From assembly GCA_964426605.1 (NCBI GenBank), contig CAYRQK010000001.1, positions 434,001 to 498,000 on the forward strand: a stretch of DNA of 64,000 nt. The letters run 5' to 3'. Position 1 is the stretch's first letter, and each line of letters begins with the position of its first letter. A program made the translations under genes and the position numbers. Shown here in pieces: positions 21,990 to 30,472 of the stretch. Source of the DNA: JAGQNT01 sp964426605. GTDB taxonomy: Bacteria; Patescibacteriota; Saccharimonadia; Saccharimonadales; UBA4665. The notes under the pieces are model-generated. The model did not search any database. It was not told where the DNA came from and saw nothing but the letters and a program-made list of their open reading frames with translations.

Positions 21990-23435
21990 CTAATTATTGC
22001 TGATCGTATCACCCTCGTTATCGGGCGAGAATATTGTCGAAAGTGGGGCAGCCGTCTGCGGTCCCCATGAGCCAGTCGAATAGGCATAGAGGGGTACGTG
22101 ATTGTGCTCCCACGCACGCAGCACTGGCTCGGTTACTCGCCAGCCAGCCAGTACCTCTTGGCTGGTCGCAAACAACGTTTTATCACCGCGCATGGCATCC
22201 ATTATGACGCGCTCGTATGCACCAGCTTTGACCATATCGAGGTCACCACCATAGTAAAAATCAAGCTTAACCTGCTGAATCTCATTATCGAAGCCAGGTT
22301 TTTTGATACTCAAATCGACAGTAATACCTTCGTCCGGCTGAATTCGAATACATAAATAATTCAGTTTGCCAGGTGTAGCATCATTCTGGAACGCTACTTT
22401 TATTTCGGAAACTTTTCTGGTTAACGCCTTGCCGGTGCGAACATAAATCGGCACGTCTTTGAGCCGGCCAGAATCAACCGACAGCTCAAGCGCAGCATAC
22501 GTCTCGACCTGCGAATGCTCATTGGCCACCTCGGCCTGATATGTGTCGTACTGGCCGCGCAGGGTTTGCGTAGCCATGTCATCACCACGAATCGGATTAA
22601 TGCTATCGAGTAAAGCCCCTTTGGCGGCATGGATATCCTCGGCCGACATGCTAGCTGGCTGCTCCATGGCAATCAGCGCTACCAGCTGCAGTAAATGGCT
22701 CTGAATAAGATCACGTAGCGCGCCGGTCTGCTCATAAAATGATGCGCGGCCCTCAATACCAATCGACTCCGCAGCCGTTATCTCGATATGGGCTATGTGC
22801 TCTCGATCCCAGCTACCGTTGAATAATGGGTTGGCAAACCGGAAGGTCAGGATATTTTGCACTGTTTCTTTGGCCAGGTAGTGGTCGATACGATAAGTCA
22901 GACGCTCTGTAAAGTATTTGCTCAGCGTATCTATTAGTGATTCTGCCGATGCCAGGTCGTACCCAAATGGCTTCTCAATGAGTAATCGACTCTCGGCCTT
23001 ATGATGCTGGCAACCAGTATTAAGGTCGTGTTTGCCCAAGCGATCGATAACTTCACCAAACAAGCTGGAGGGAATCGCCAGGTAGTACAACCGGTGCAAA
23101 CAGACGTGCAATTCATCTTCGATACCGTCGAGCTCTTGCTTCAGCAGGCCGTAGTCATCGGGTTTGGCAATATCCATGTTAATAATCTTTATGTTCGTTT
23201 CTAACCAAGCCAGCGTTTCTGGGTCAGCCTGCCGGCCAGTATCCTCTACGGCCGAGCGAATCACTTCCACCACATCCGCAACGGTCGTGTTGCGACGCGA
23301 CAAACCAACAATACGGAACGGCTCCGGCAAGAGTTTGTGAGCCGCCAAATTATACAACGAGGGCAACAGTTTACGCTTAGCCAAATCACCGGTTATACCA
23401 AAAATAACCAGAATTGCTGGCTCGGGAATATTCAT
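21990..23435 (-). CDS. zwf: Glucose-6-phosphate 1-dehydrogenase
   Basis: The enzyme oxidises glucose-6-phosphate to 6-phosphogluconolactone, making NADPH. The 481 residues show the Rossmann start ILVIFGITGDLAKRKLLPSL, EKPFGYD and the substrate-binding RIDHYLAKETVQNIL (family RIDHYLGKE; here Gly is Ala). TGALRDLIQSHLLQLVALIAME, VPIYVRTGKAL and the C-terminal SWGP are present. Length is normal. It is the last gene of the pgl-gnd-zwf operon, 5 bases after gnd. Confidence 0.96.
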   Translation of the reverse strand: MNIPEPAILVIFGITGDLAKRKLLPSLYNLAAHKLLPEPFRIVGLSRRNTTVADVVEVIRSAVEDTGRQADPETLAWLETNIKIINMDIAKPDDYGLLKQELDGIEDELHVCLHRLYYLAIPSSLFGEVIDRLGKHDLNTGCQHHKAESRLLIEKPFGYDLASAESLIDTLSKYFTERLTYRIDHYLAKETVQNILTFRFANPLFNGSWDREHIAHIEITAAESIGIEGRASFYEQTGALRDLIQSHLLQLVALIAMEQPASMSAEDIHAAKGALLDSINPIRGDDMATQTLRGQYDTYQAEVANEHSQVETYAALELSVDSGRLKDVPIYVRTGKALTRKVSEIKVAFQNDATPGKLNYLCIRIQPDEGITVDLSIKKPGFDNEIQQVKLDFYYGGDLDMVKAGAYERVIMDAMRGDKTLFATSQEVLAGWRVTEPVLRAWEHNHVPLYAYSTGSWGPQTAAPLSTIFSPDNEGDTISNN

Positions 23436-23440
23436 GACCC

Positions 23441-24361
23441 TTAGGCGTCCTTGGCCTGGACCTTGTCGGCATTAATAGCATGGCCGCCAAACTTATTGCG
23501 CATAGCTGCTAGTAGCTTGGTCGCAAAGCTAATCTGGCCCTGTTGTGAAGCTAGCCGCACGTCCATAGCCGCTTGGACCGCCGGCATAGCAACGTTGTGC
23601 TGCGCAGCTGCTTCGAGTGTCCAGCGAGCTTCGCCAGACTCAGCCACAAAGCCGTCGATGCCAGTCAATTCTGGATTTTCCCGCAGTGCCTCGACCGTCA
23701 GGTCATTGAGCAGGGAACTGATGATACTGCCGTGTCGCCAGACTTCGCCAGCAGCAGCCAGATCGATACTCTTGAATGGACCGTCTTTGAGCATGCGGTA
23801 GCCTTCGGCATATGATTCCATCAGACCATACTCGATGGCGTTGTGCACCATCTTGATATAGTGGCCACTGCCGCTTTCGCCAAAGTAGTGCCAGCCATCA
23901 GTTTGAGCAAGAGCCTCAACAATTGGCGTAATCGCCTCGACTGCTGCCGTCTCACCACCGACCATCATCGAGAAACCATGCCCCGCGCCCAAAATACCAC
24001 CGCTGGTGCCCACGTCGATAAGCTGAACATCCTTGCCGCGGCATAGTTCGGCACGTTGAACTGTCAGGCGGTAGTCAGAATTACCACCGTCTATCAGCGT
24101 TGATCCAGCCGGGAGAAGCGTCAGTAGTTCGGCCAGCGCAGCATCCATGAAGCCGGCCGGTATCATTAACCAGATAGTGGGCGATGCGCCAAGTGCAGCA
24201 ACTAACTCGGCTTGACTGGCTACGCCAGTGGCGCCAAGCGTCGACATACTGGCCACAGCCTCACTGTTAACATCAAATGCCACCACTTCGTGCTGCGCCT
24301 CCAACAAACGAGCCACCATTTGGCTACCCATTTTGCCGAGCCCAATAAAACCTATTTTCAT
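23441..24361 (-). CDS. gnd: 6-phosphogluconate dehydrogenase, decarboxylating (short GndA-like form)
   Basis: The enzyme turns 6-phosphogluconate into ribulose-5-phosphate with NAD(P)H and CO2. The 306 residues fit the short (about 300) dehydrogenase subfamily, not the 470-residue one. It begins MKIGFIGLGKMGSQMVARLL (dinucleotide site) and has DGGNSDYRLTVQRAE, DVGTSGGILGAGHGFSMMVG and the catalytic helix GHYIKMVHNAIEYGLMESYA with Lys and Asn. The residue after the second beta strand is Asp (VVAFDVNSEA), which often prefers NAD+. It overlaps pgl by ATGA. Confidence 0.95.
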   Translation of the reverse strand: MKIGFIGLGKMGSQMVARLLEAQHEVVAFDVNSEAVASMSTLGATGVASQAELVAALGASPTIWLMIPAGFMDAALAELLTLLPAGSTLIDGGNSDYRLTVQRAELCRGKDVQLIDVGTSGGILGAGHGFSMMVGGETAAVEAITPIVEALAQTDGWHYFGESGSGHYIKMVHNAIEYGLMESYAEGYRMLKDGPFKSIDLAAAGEVWRHGSIISSLLNDLTVEALRENPELTGIDGFVAESGEARWTLEAAAQHNVAMPAVQAAMDVRLASQQGQISFATKLLAAMRNKFGGHAINADKVQAKDA

Positions 24362-25017
24362 GCTGCCTCCTTTTGGTAATCACTTCGTAGTGTATACGAC
24401 TGCGCCGTCTTTAATATTCTCACCGGCACTGCATCGGTTGGTCCATCTTGCAGAAACTGCTGCAGGGCGGGCCACTTACTCTGACCAACCGCAAATAAGA
24501 CTGCCTCGTCGAGTCGTCTGATTGCAGCTGGGGTAATAGAGATCCGTTCAAAGTCCGGACCAGTATATGTACCGACGAGTTCGGTGTCCTCATGTGTCAG
24601 CGGTGAGTCCGGTAACAGCCCAGCCGTATGCCCATCGGCACCCATGCCGAATAGGCCAATCGTATACCCAACATTCGCAAATAGTGTTTGTAGCGTCTGA
24701 CTATATTCTGCCGTGCAGGTATCTCGCGACACACCATCATGTAGCACGGCATGCATGATTAGCTGATCGGTCCTAAAACCGGCGTCTAATAATTGCTGGT
24801 AATTGGAGTCTTTGTGCCCAACTGGTCCATAACGTTCATCAATCAGCCCAACGTGCAATACCGAATCCCTCGACACATCACCTAGAATGTTTCGGGCCGC
24901 CGCAGCCGCCTCCATAGCCGATCCGCCAGACACCAACCAAAGTACTGACTTCGACTCGGCAAGTTTATCCCGTATACAGTCAGCCAAGTAATAGGCAGTA
25001 TCATCAACAACAGTCAT
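24358..25017 (-). CDS. pgl: 6-phosphogluconolactonase
   Basis: The enzyme hydrolyses the lactone between the two dehydrogenase steps. The protein contains LWLVSGGSAMEAAAAARNIL (phosphate-binding SGG), VGLIDERYGPVGHKDSNYQ (family 'DER.vp..d..SN') and FGMGADGHTAGLLPDSP (GxGxDGHxAsLFP). The usual Phe of the last motif is Leu. I chose ATG 25017 (MTVVDDTAYYLADCIRDKL) because TAGAAT ends 7 bases upstream, as in other leaderless genes, and the length then fits the family. An ATG at 25092 gives 25 more residues. It opens the PPP operon. Confidence 0.93.
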   Translation of the reverse strand: MTVVDDTAYYLADCIRDKLAESKSVLWLVSGGSAMEAAAAARNILGDVSRDSVLHVGLIDERYGPVGHKDSNYQQLLDAGFRTDQLIMHAVLHDGVSRDTCTAEYSQTLQTLFANVGYTIGLFGMGADGHTAGLLPDSPLTHEDTELVGTYTGPDFERISITPAAIRRLDEAVLFAVGQSKWPALQQFLQDGPTDAVPVRILKTAQSYTLRSDYQKEAA

Positions 25018-25164
25018 ATCACGTATTCTAGCACTGCTTAGTAGCTGATAATAGTGCGATATAGGCATGTCACAATTAATAATAACCGGCATTATGAACC
25101 AATTACTGGACTTTTGTATCTGTTAGGATTACAATAATCAAGTAATTAAACAGGTACTAATATT

Positions 25165-25851
25165 ATGACATTGACATATGCTGGCTCTAGACAACTCGAA
25201 GGTGACGTCCGAACTTTTATATTTACAGCTGACAAGGCGACAAACTGGACCGCAGGTCAATTCCTCCACGTAACCCTGAAGCACGATAACCCTGATGACC
25301 GCGGTGATGAGCGCTGGTTCACCATCTCATCAGCACCATCAGACAATGAGATAACCATCTCTACCCGAATCGTGGCTGGGCGCCAAAGCACCTTCAAGCA
25401 AGCCCTGGCGGCCCTCAAACCAGGTGACACCATCGAAGCCGATGAGCCAGGTGGTGACTTCGTGCTCACCGACAACGCGCGTAACTACATATTTGTAGCC
25501 GGTGGCATCGGCATTACGCCATTCCACTCGATTATCAAGGAGCTCGTAGCCCAAGGCACTCTGCCGGCTATCAAACTATTACACGCCAACCAGACCACAG
25601 ACGTACCATTCAAGGCCGAACTCGACGCCATCCAGGCCGCTAACCCGAAACTTGCTATCGAATATATCTACGCACCACAAATGATCGACAAAGACTTACT
25701 CCAAAAGACCATTCAGTCAGTTGATCAGCCAATGGTCTACGTGTCGGGGCCAGAACCAATGGTCGAAGCTTTCACGGCAGTCCTAACTGAATTAGGTGTA
25801 CAAGAACAAGATGTCAAAGCCGACTACTTCCCAGGTTACGAGGCATTCTAG
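25165..25851 (+). CDS. FAD/NAD(P)-binding oxidoreductase (ferredoxin reductase-like)
   Basis: A 228-residue flavin enzyme of the ferredoxin-NADP reductase fold, without an attached ferredoxin domain. The FAD motif is RWFTISSAPSD and the flavin-phosphate region is STFKQALAALKPGDTIE. The pyridine nucleotide part has FVAGGIGITPFHSIIKEL and VYVSGPEPMVEAF, and it ends YFPGYEAF, where the C-terminal aromatic residue stacks on the flavin. It diverges from the PPP operon and may pass NADPH electrons to a ferredoxin, haem protein or quinone. The gene is immediately followed, without a gap, by an ArsR regulator. Confidence 0.9.
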   Translation: MTLTYAGSRQLEGDVRTFIFTADKATNWTAGQFLHVTLKHDNPDDRGDERWFTISSAPSDNEITISTRIVAGRQSTFKQALAALKPGDTIEADEPGGDFVLTDNARNYIFVAGGIGITPFHSIIKELVAQGTLPAIKLLHANQTTDVPFKAELDAIQAANPKLAIEYIYAPQMIDKDLLQKTIQSVDQPMVYVSGPEPMVEAFTAVLTELGVQEQDVKADYFPGYEAF

Positions 25852-26169
25852 ATGCTATCGGCTCGCGAACATAAAAAGCTCGGAAAGTACGTCCAGAATA
25901 TGGATGTTACACGGCTTGCGGCAGGATTTGACGCGCTTGGCGAGCCAAATCGCTGCCTGCTGTTTCGAGCACTCCTCAAGCACAACGAAATCACCGTCGG
26001 CGAGTTGGCTACCGCAATAGGTATCTCTGAGTCACTAGCCTCCCAGCACCTAAAGATACTGTTACAGGCTGAGCTCGTCACCAAAACTAAAAACGGCAAT
26101 TACGTCCATTACAGCGTCAATCACACCGATAAAATGGTCGATGCGCTGCAAAAGGCCGTCGAGGCCTAG
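25852..26169 (+). CDS. ArsR-family transcription regulator, paralogue
   Basis: A winged-helix repressor of 105 residues. FDALGEPNRCLLFRALLKHN, TVGELATAIGISESLASQHL (recognition helix) and LKILLQAELVTKTKNGNYVHYSV (wing) are clear. No metal-binding cysteine pair is visible. It is a close paralogue of the regulator at 15993-16304, both starting MLS and sharing GEPNRC/SEPNRC and LASQHLKIL. Its ATG follows directly after the TAG of the flavin reductase, so they are one operon. It may sense redox state and control the reductase (inference). Confidence 0.9.
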   Translation: MLSAREHKKLGKYVQNMDVTRLAAGFDALGEPNRCLLFRALLKHNEITVGELATAIGISESLASQHLKILLQAELVTKTKNGNYVHYSVNHTDKMVDALQKAVEA

Positions 26170-26234
26170 GTACTCTTCAGCTCATCCAAACCAACTAGAC
26201 TACGCGCCACAGTTTACATCACCAAAATATATGC

Positions 26235-26240
26235 TATAGT
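26235..26240 (+). promoter_or_regulatory. -10 box for the 104-residue gene
   Basis: Extended -10 TGCTATAGT, hexamer 26235-26240, ending 6 bases before the ATG at 26247. Confidence 0.65.
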
Positions 26241-26246
26241 AGCGCC

Positions 26247-26561
26247 ATGACTAACCTTGGGCAGCTAAACCAGGCCGAGCACCCCTTCGAAGACGTACGT
26301 ACGCGAGAGGTCGACATGCGTGCAAGTATTCTAGGATCACTATCATTACGGGCGAATGACGGCACGGATACGATGAGTGCGACCGATCTCCGCGACGAAG
26401 CTATCATGAACTATAACGCCGTTTATACAGAGAACGGCCTGGAGGTACTCGAGTTCCACCTGGATCTGCAAGACCTCGTGCAAGACAACAAAATTACCAC
26501 AGTCAACAGCGGCTTCCGTGTTACACCGACGAACGAGATGGGCCAAGTCCCAGAGGCTTAA
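26247..26561 (+). CDS. Uncharacterised small protein
   Basis: A 104-residue acidic soluble protein starting MTNLGQLNQAEHPFEDVRTR. The second half (YNAVYTENGLEVLEFHLDLQ) looks beta-rich. I do not recognise a family. No membrane helix or cysteine is present. The leaderless promoter supports the start. It lies alone between the ArsR gene and another unknown gene. Confidence 0.7.
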   Translation: MTNLGQLNQAEHPFEDVRTREVDMRASILGSLSLRANDGTDTMSATDLRDEAIMNYNAVYTENGLEVLEFHLDLQDLVQDNKITTVNSGFRVTPTNEMGQVPEA

Positions 26562-26679
26562 GAGTACAAATAGTCGCCATATAGTTGCATAATATAACAA
26601 TATATGATAAAGTAACACCTAACATAAGCGGGTTTTCCTGTTTTTGTTTGTTCCTTCCCCCTACCGAAAGGTCAGAACA

Positions 26680-27267
26680 ATGTTGTTCACGTATATTAAC
26701 CTCGTCCGCGATTACAACGGTCGCAACCGCGCGTTGCACCAGCTGATCCGTGAGATCAAGCTGCGCATGGCCCAGCGTCGCGAGACGATCTTTGACAAGC
26801 ACAAGACTGACAAGTCTGCGCAAGGCTGGTTTGCCACCCTAACGAGCGAAGACAACGCCGACAAGAAGCTGCTAGCATGCCTTGAGGACCTCTGGTCTCT
26901 CTCTGGCATGGACGTACGCTCTAACCGTCGCCAGTTGCGTAGCAACCGCTACCTTCAGGCACTTGGCCGCCTCGAAGAGATGCTTAACAACGTTTACATG
27001 AAGACCCTGGCACAAGATCAGGAGCTGGCCGACGACTACTGGACAACCATCCAATACGTGCAGGCTCTGATTGCCGAACTGTCGTGGACCACTACTGGCT
27101 CCACGTCGACACAACCGCCCAGCGAGAGCTTGTCGTTCTTCGACAACGAGCCCGAGCCCATCCGCCCGGAACTCATGCTCGCCGAGCAGCCCACCGCCAC
27201 CGACAGTGACGACGAGCTCGATATACCGGCGTTCATGTCAGACGACTTTCAGCCGTCTGGTGCCTGA
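26680..27267 (+). CDS. Uncharacterised helical protein with disordered acidic tail
   Basis: A 195-residue protein I do not recognise. Residues 1-130 are helical and basic (MLFTYINLVRDYNGRNRALH, then RRETIFDKHKTDKS). The last 65 residues are Ser/Thr/Pro/Asp/Glu-rich and likely disordered, with SFFDNEPEPIRPEL and DELDIPAFMSDDFQP. GAAAGG, 9 bases before the ATG at 26680, is the ribosome binding site. Codon use (CGT, AAG, GAG, CTG) suggests strong expression, as for the 18177 gene. Two hairpins follow the stop. The acidic tail could bind partner proteins (inference). Confidence 0.72.
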   Translation: MLFTYINLVRDYNGRNRALHQLIREIKLRMAQRRETIFDKHKTDKSAQGWFATLTSEDNADKKLLACLEDLWSLSGMDVRSNRRQLRSNRYLQALGRLEEMLNNVYMKTLAQDQELADDYWTTIQYVQALIAELSWTTTGSTSTQPPSESLSFFDNEPEPIRPELMLAEQPTATDSDDELDIPAFMSDDFQPSGA

Positions 27268-27281
27268 GAGAGGGAAAGAAC

Positions 27282-27361
27282 GTTGAGCTAACGCTCAACA
27301 ATCAGTATCCTGCGGGTGAGATCTTCCTTTACGCAAGGAAACCATCTCACCCGCAGGATAC
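27282..27361 (+). terminator. Two hairpins after the helical-protein gene, one with an 18-base-pair perfect stem
   Basis: First GTTGAGC-TAAC-GCTCAAC (27282-27299), then an 18-base-pair perfect stem (27305-27322 with 27344-27361) whose loop contains a further TTCCTT/AAGGAA pairing. No T-run follows directly; a run of seven T starts at 27400. The stem is far longer than a normal terminator. Confidence 0.7.
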
Positions 27362-27411
27362 ACTCAACACACCGTATCTACACATCTGGCGCCAGTCAGT
27401 TTTTTTATATC

Positions 27412-27436
27412 AAAAAACCGCACGACTATGGTGCGG
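27412..27436 (-). terminator. Minus-strand terminator
   Basis: On the minus strand CCGCAC, a seven-base loop and GTGCGG are followed by TTTTTT (27417-27412). It would end a transcript carrying the structured RNA at 27450-27560. Confidence 0.8.
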
Positions 27437-27449
27437 CCGAAATATCTGG

Positions 27450-27560
27450 TGAAGCTGACAAGTAGAGGATGAGTTTGAGGGAAGGGGCGATGGATGGCCA
27501 ATAGGGCCGGGATCCATGCAAACCTTGCACGTCTCATCTCGGCTACTCGCCAGCTTCACT
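27450..27560 (-). ncRNA. Candidate structured RNA
   Basis: A long imperfect inverted repeat: GTGAAGCTGACAAGTAGAG (27450 on) pairs with the complement of GGCTACTCGCCAGCTTCAC (ending about 27560). The pairing covers about 20 positions with scattered mismatches. Inside are ATGGAT/ATCCAT enclosing GGCC/GGCC, and TGCAA/TTGCA. It lies between a minus-strand small frame and a minus-strand terminator. It could be a 3' untranslated structure or a separate small RNA. I do not recognise the class. Confidence 0.5.
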
Positions 27561-27568
27561 CCTATCGA

Positions 27569-27790
27569 CTACTGATCGCCAAGCACCCGAAAGGGTAACT
27601 GCGCAGCTGCGCCGATCATGCTCCACGCACTTGGGATGGTACTCCCGCTGAAACGTACTGGCCTGTATTGACCGCACGTTTCGTAGTCAGGATCATACCC
27701 TGAGGTAATGAACAAGTGTCCATTCCCGCGACGTTCGTCGGGGCACAGCACGGGGCAGGGGTGAAAAATCATCTTATCGTGATCGGCCAC
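27569..27790 (-). CDS. Possible 73-residue protein upstream of the structured RNA
   Basis: The frame begins with GTG at 27790 and encodes MADHDKMIFHPCPVLCPDER and 53 more residues, including LFITSGYDPDYETCGQYRPV. It has three cysteines and no membrane helix. There is no clear ribosome binding site; a TAGATA box lies upstream. The composition looks protein-like, and the frame, structured RNA and terminator lie in one line on the minus strand. I do not recognise it. Confidence 0.4.
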   Translation of the reverse strand: MADHDKMIFHPCPVLCPDERRGNGHLFITSGYDPDYETCGQYRPVRFSGSTIPSAWSMIGAAAQLPFRVLGDQ

Positions 27791-27943
27791 AAATATCCCT
27801 ATCTAATCGACTCTACTTGTCAGGTGCGTTTGAAGCAAAAATGTATGCAACAAACCTATTAACTATAGCACTATTATTATATTTATGCAATATTGCTTCT
27901 GTCGCGCTTTACAGATGTCGTCACACGGCCTATCATAAGCATA
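27791..27943. other. Divergent promoter region
   Basis: About 150 AT-rich bases between the minus-strand small frame and the plus-strand gene at 27944. TATCAT at 27931-27936 is the -10 of the latter, ending 7 bases before its ATG. Confidence 0.45.
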
Positions 27944-28315
27944 ATGAGTCGTGAGGGATTTCCGGTCATAGAAGATGGTGTGCAGCAGGAGCCGGCCCCT
28001 GACTACGATCACTTTTTGAATACGTATGGTCTAGGCCCAGACGAGGTCAACGCCGAAGCTGTCTTTGGGAACCACAGAGGGACGATGGGTGGTATGTTAA
28101 GCGACGAGCGCTGTCCAGTCGGTGGCATGATGGCCCAAGCCTACCAAGCCGAAGGCCTCGCGGGTGTCGAAAAACAAATGGGCCTGCTCCACGCCATGTC
28201 CCCTGATTTTACGGTGGCAATCAGTGAGCAAACACGGGAGTATCATGCAGGTACAACCAGCCGCGAAGACTTGGTGAGCCAACAACCGGAGCGGCCGGAT
28301 TTTTTAGCAAGGTAG
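27944..28315 (+). CDS. Uncharacterised protein
   Basis: A 123-residue acidic protein starting MSREGFPVIEDGVQQEPAPD. I recognise no domain. The middle contains Gly/Met-rich HRGTMGGMLSDERCPVGGMM. The ATG at 27944 is chosen over an earlier frame start because TATCAT lies 7 bases upstream. A hairpin GGGCGAGG/CCTCGCCC (about 28324-28349) separates it from the next gene. Confidence 0.62.
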   Translation: MSREGFPVIEDGVQQEPAPDYDHFLNTYGLGPDEVNAEAVFGNHRGTMGGMLSDERCPVGGMMAQAYQAEGLAGVEKQMGLLHAMSPDFTVAISEQTREYHAGTTSREDLVSQQPERPDFLAR

Positions 28316-28359
28316 GACCTGGCCGGGCGAGGGAAGCAGCAACCTCGCCCGTGCAGCCG

Positions 28360-29418
28360 ATGGCAACCGAACATCGCCGCCATGATTTCGTGACCGAGAC
28401 AGCCACTACTCAACCTGGCGATACAGAGCAGGCCGAGCGCGTCATGCATGACATAGACATGGCGGTTCGCAACACACCGGGCGAGGCGCGGTTCGGTATC
28501 AGCCAAGAAACCCCAAAGCAAGCGCAACAACATACGTCGACACGGGAAGTGTCGAGACCGGCGGCACTCGCCAAAGTAGACACGCCCCAAAAGCCAGCAA
28601 TAGTCGCGCAGACCGAAAGGCCTGCTACTGCAGAGCCGACAAGTGTCACTATCGAATACGACTCACTGGTGGTAGCAGATGCCGCTATACGGCCACCAGC
28701 CCCGAGCACAACCGAGCAGTCATCTATACTACTCCTTACGGACGAGGCCACTAGCGGACCCGTAGAAGCCCCACAGGAGGAAATAGAGCTGGCTCATATG
28801 GCACCACTCGAGCAAACAGTCTACTGGTCAGATGAGCTGGCCAAAGAGCCGCTGGACATCTATCGCGATTTTATAACCACGCTGCAAAGTCTCACCGAGA
28901 TACGCCCGCCCATAGACATGGCAACAATGCCAGTGACACATGATCTACACCCGGAAGGCGGTATCGAGATACCAGAAAATATGCCGCCAATTATCGGCGT
29001 CGTGGCCGAGCGACTTGCCACGCTCGAGCCATCCGATCAAGAATATGTGGCCGAAGTGTTACGGAATATCGTTGGCGGCATACACGGCCTGCGTTTGCTG
29101 GAAGCCAGCGAGGCTGCGCCGGAAGCCACCACGGCAGTCCGGATAGAAGTCAAGCGTTTATGCACTACACTCCTGGAAACACTCGGCATTGACTACGAGG
29201 AACCTGAATTGCAGCAATTCATAGCACTGTTACTCAATCCAGATTTCAGACTTATGCAGTCCAGCCCCGAGTTATCACTCGATCTCGAGCATATGGGTAC
29301 ACGAGAAGTTAAATATCGCTCAACGGGCCTGCATGGCAATGTGGCCAGCATGGGCCTACGGCTCGAGCACTTGCTGGGTATGTTTGCCGTTTTGTCGGTG
29401 TCACAGTTCGAAACGTAA
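28360..29418 (+). CDS. Uncharacterised large acidic protein
   Basis: A protein of about 352 residues with no family I recognise. The first 150 residues are Thr/Pro/Ala/Glu-rich and look disordered. From about residue 160 a helical domain starts (VYWSDELAKEPLDIYRDFIT) and runs through EYVAEVLRNIVGGIHGLRLL and ELQQFIALLLNPDFRLM to the end. No signal peptide or membrane helix. A GTG at 28351 is an alternative start. The gene converges on the MscS gene. Its domain layout (disordered head, helical body) resembles the protein at 26680 in general style only. Confidence 0.68.
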   Translation: MATEHRRHDFVTETATTQPGDTEQAERVMHDIDMAVRNTPGEARFGISQETPKQAQQHTSTREVSRPAALAKVDTPQKPAIVAQTERPATAEPTSVTIEYDSLVVADAAIRPPAPSTTEQSSILLLTDEATSGPVEAPQEEIELAHMAPLEQTVYWSDELAKEPLDIYRDFITTLQSLTEIRPPIDMATMPVTHDLHPEGGIEIPENMPPIIGVVAERLATLEPSDQEYVAEVLRNIVGGIHGLRLLEASEAAPEATTAVRIEVKRLCTTLLETLGIDYEEPELQQFIALLLNPDFRLMQSSPELSLDLEHMGTREVKYRSTGLHGNVASMGLRLEHLLGMFAVLSVSQFET

Positions 29419-29419
29419 G

Positions 29420-30442
29420 TTAGTCCTGGTGACGGTTACGCCTGGCTCGCTCGATAGCCCGCTCCGACAGACTACGACGCCTAGTGGGTTCCTTGCGGGC
29501 ATTGTGCAACGTGCGAGCAAAGCGGCGCTCGGCGACGTTATCGGCATAGCGGGCAATGGGCGCGTTGAGCAGGATCGACTCCTGGTTTTCTTCGTTGTCG
29601 ATCTCACCGATAAGATTGATGGCGTACTGCTCGAGCAACCATTCGCGACTTGGCCCGGTTTCGCCAATGGCAGTAATGTGCCAAATATCAGTGCCGACTT
29701 CGGTACTGGTCATGATGGTCAGGGGACTGACAACCATCATTGGCCCACTTGGTATGCGCACATTGGCTTGTTCGATGAGCCTGTACGCCTTGTCTAGGTC
29801 GGTCACGAATAGTTCCAGAGCAATCGTGCGACTGCCCTTGGGCGTAATGCGGACCGCCTGCATGTTTTGGTTATTGACCCAGATGACCTCACCATTGATA
29901 CCACGGATGCGAGTACTGCGCAGCGTAACCCGCTCGACAACGCCTTGCAAATCGGTAAACGGCTCAACCCGAATGTGGTCACCAACCCCAAACCAGTGCT
30001 CGGCCATCATCACACTGCCTGAAGCCAGATCGCGCAGTACTGGGCTGAGTGCACCACCAAGTACAATCGCAATGACTGCGCTGGCACCAATCAGGGCGGT
30101 CGGCTGCTGTGTGGGGTGGATGTATAGCCACCAAAAATACACCGCCAGCGCGATGAGAAACGCTCGAATAACGGCAATCGAGATGACGACCATCGTTTCC
30201 ACGCGGCGCAAGCTGTTGACGCGCTCCAGGCTCTCCGCCTTGTCGGCCCGGCGGCCAATAGCGGTCGTAATACGGCGCATCACAGTTGCCACAAACCGTC
30301 CGATCCCATAGGCCAGAACTAGTACAATTACCAGCACAAGAAGCGACTTGAGGTTAAAAATACTGTTCGACAGCTGCTCGAGCGTGCCTTGCGACCGTTG
30401 CAGAGTCTTATCGATATTAGTAGCGGCAAAATTCAGAATCAT
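29420..30442 (-). CDS. MscS-type mechanosensitive channel
   Basis: The channel opens under membrane tension to release solutes. The 340 residues have three membrane helices (LLVLVIVLVLAYGIGRFVAT, MVVISIAVIRAFLIALAVYF, ALIGASAVIAIVLGGALSPV). The MscS beta domain follows: HWFGVGDHIRVEPFTDLQGVVE and TLRSTRIRGINGEVIWVNNQ. The pore helix keeps the Gly/Ala pattern. The C-terminus is long and basic. GGGAG precedes the ATG. It is the third gene of a histidine kinase-response regulator-channel operon, so tension or osmotic response is likely. Confidence 0.92.
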   Translation of the reverse strand: MILNFAATNIDKTLQRSQGTLEQLSNSIFNLKSLLVLVIVLVLAYGIGRFVATVMRRITTAIGRRADKAESLERVNSLRRVETMVVISIAVIRAFLIALAVYFWWLYIHPTQQPTALIGASAVIAIVLGGALSPVLRDLASGSVMMAEHWFGVGDHIRVEPFTDLQGVVERVTLRSTRIRGINGEVIWVNNQNMQAVRITPKGSRTIALELFVTDLDKAYRLIEQANVRIPSGPMMVVSPLTIMTSTEVGTDIWHITAIGETGPSREWLLEQYAINLIGEIDNEENQESILLNAPIARYADNVAERRFARTLHNARKEPTRRRSLSERAIERARRNRHQD

Positions 30443-30472
30443 AACTATAACTTCTCCCGTTATACGAGCGGC

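Noticed and set aside
30440..30470. Further copy of the GTTATAACTTCC element (ACTATAACTTCTCCCG)
   Set aside because: The similarity covers about ten bases, on the antisense of a ribosome binding site region, and lacks the GTGAGCCAA part and a terminator.
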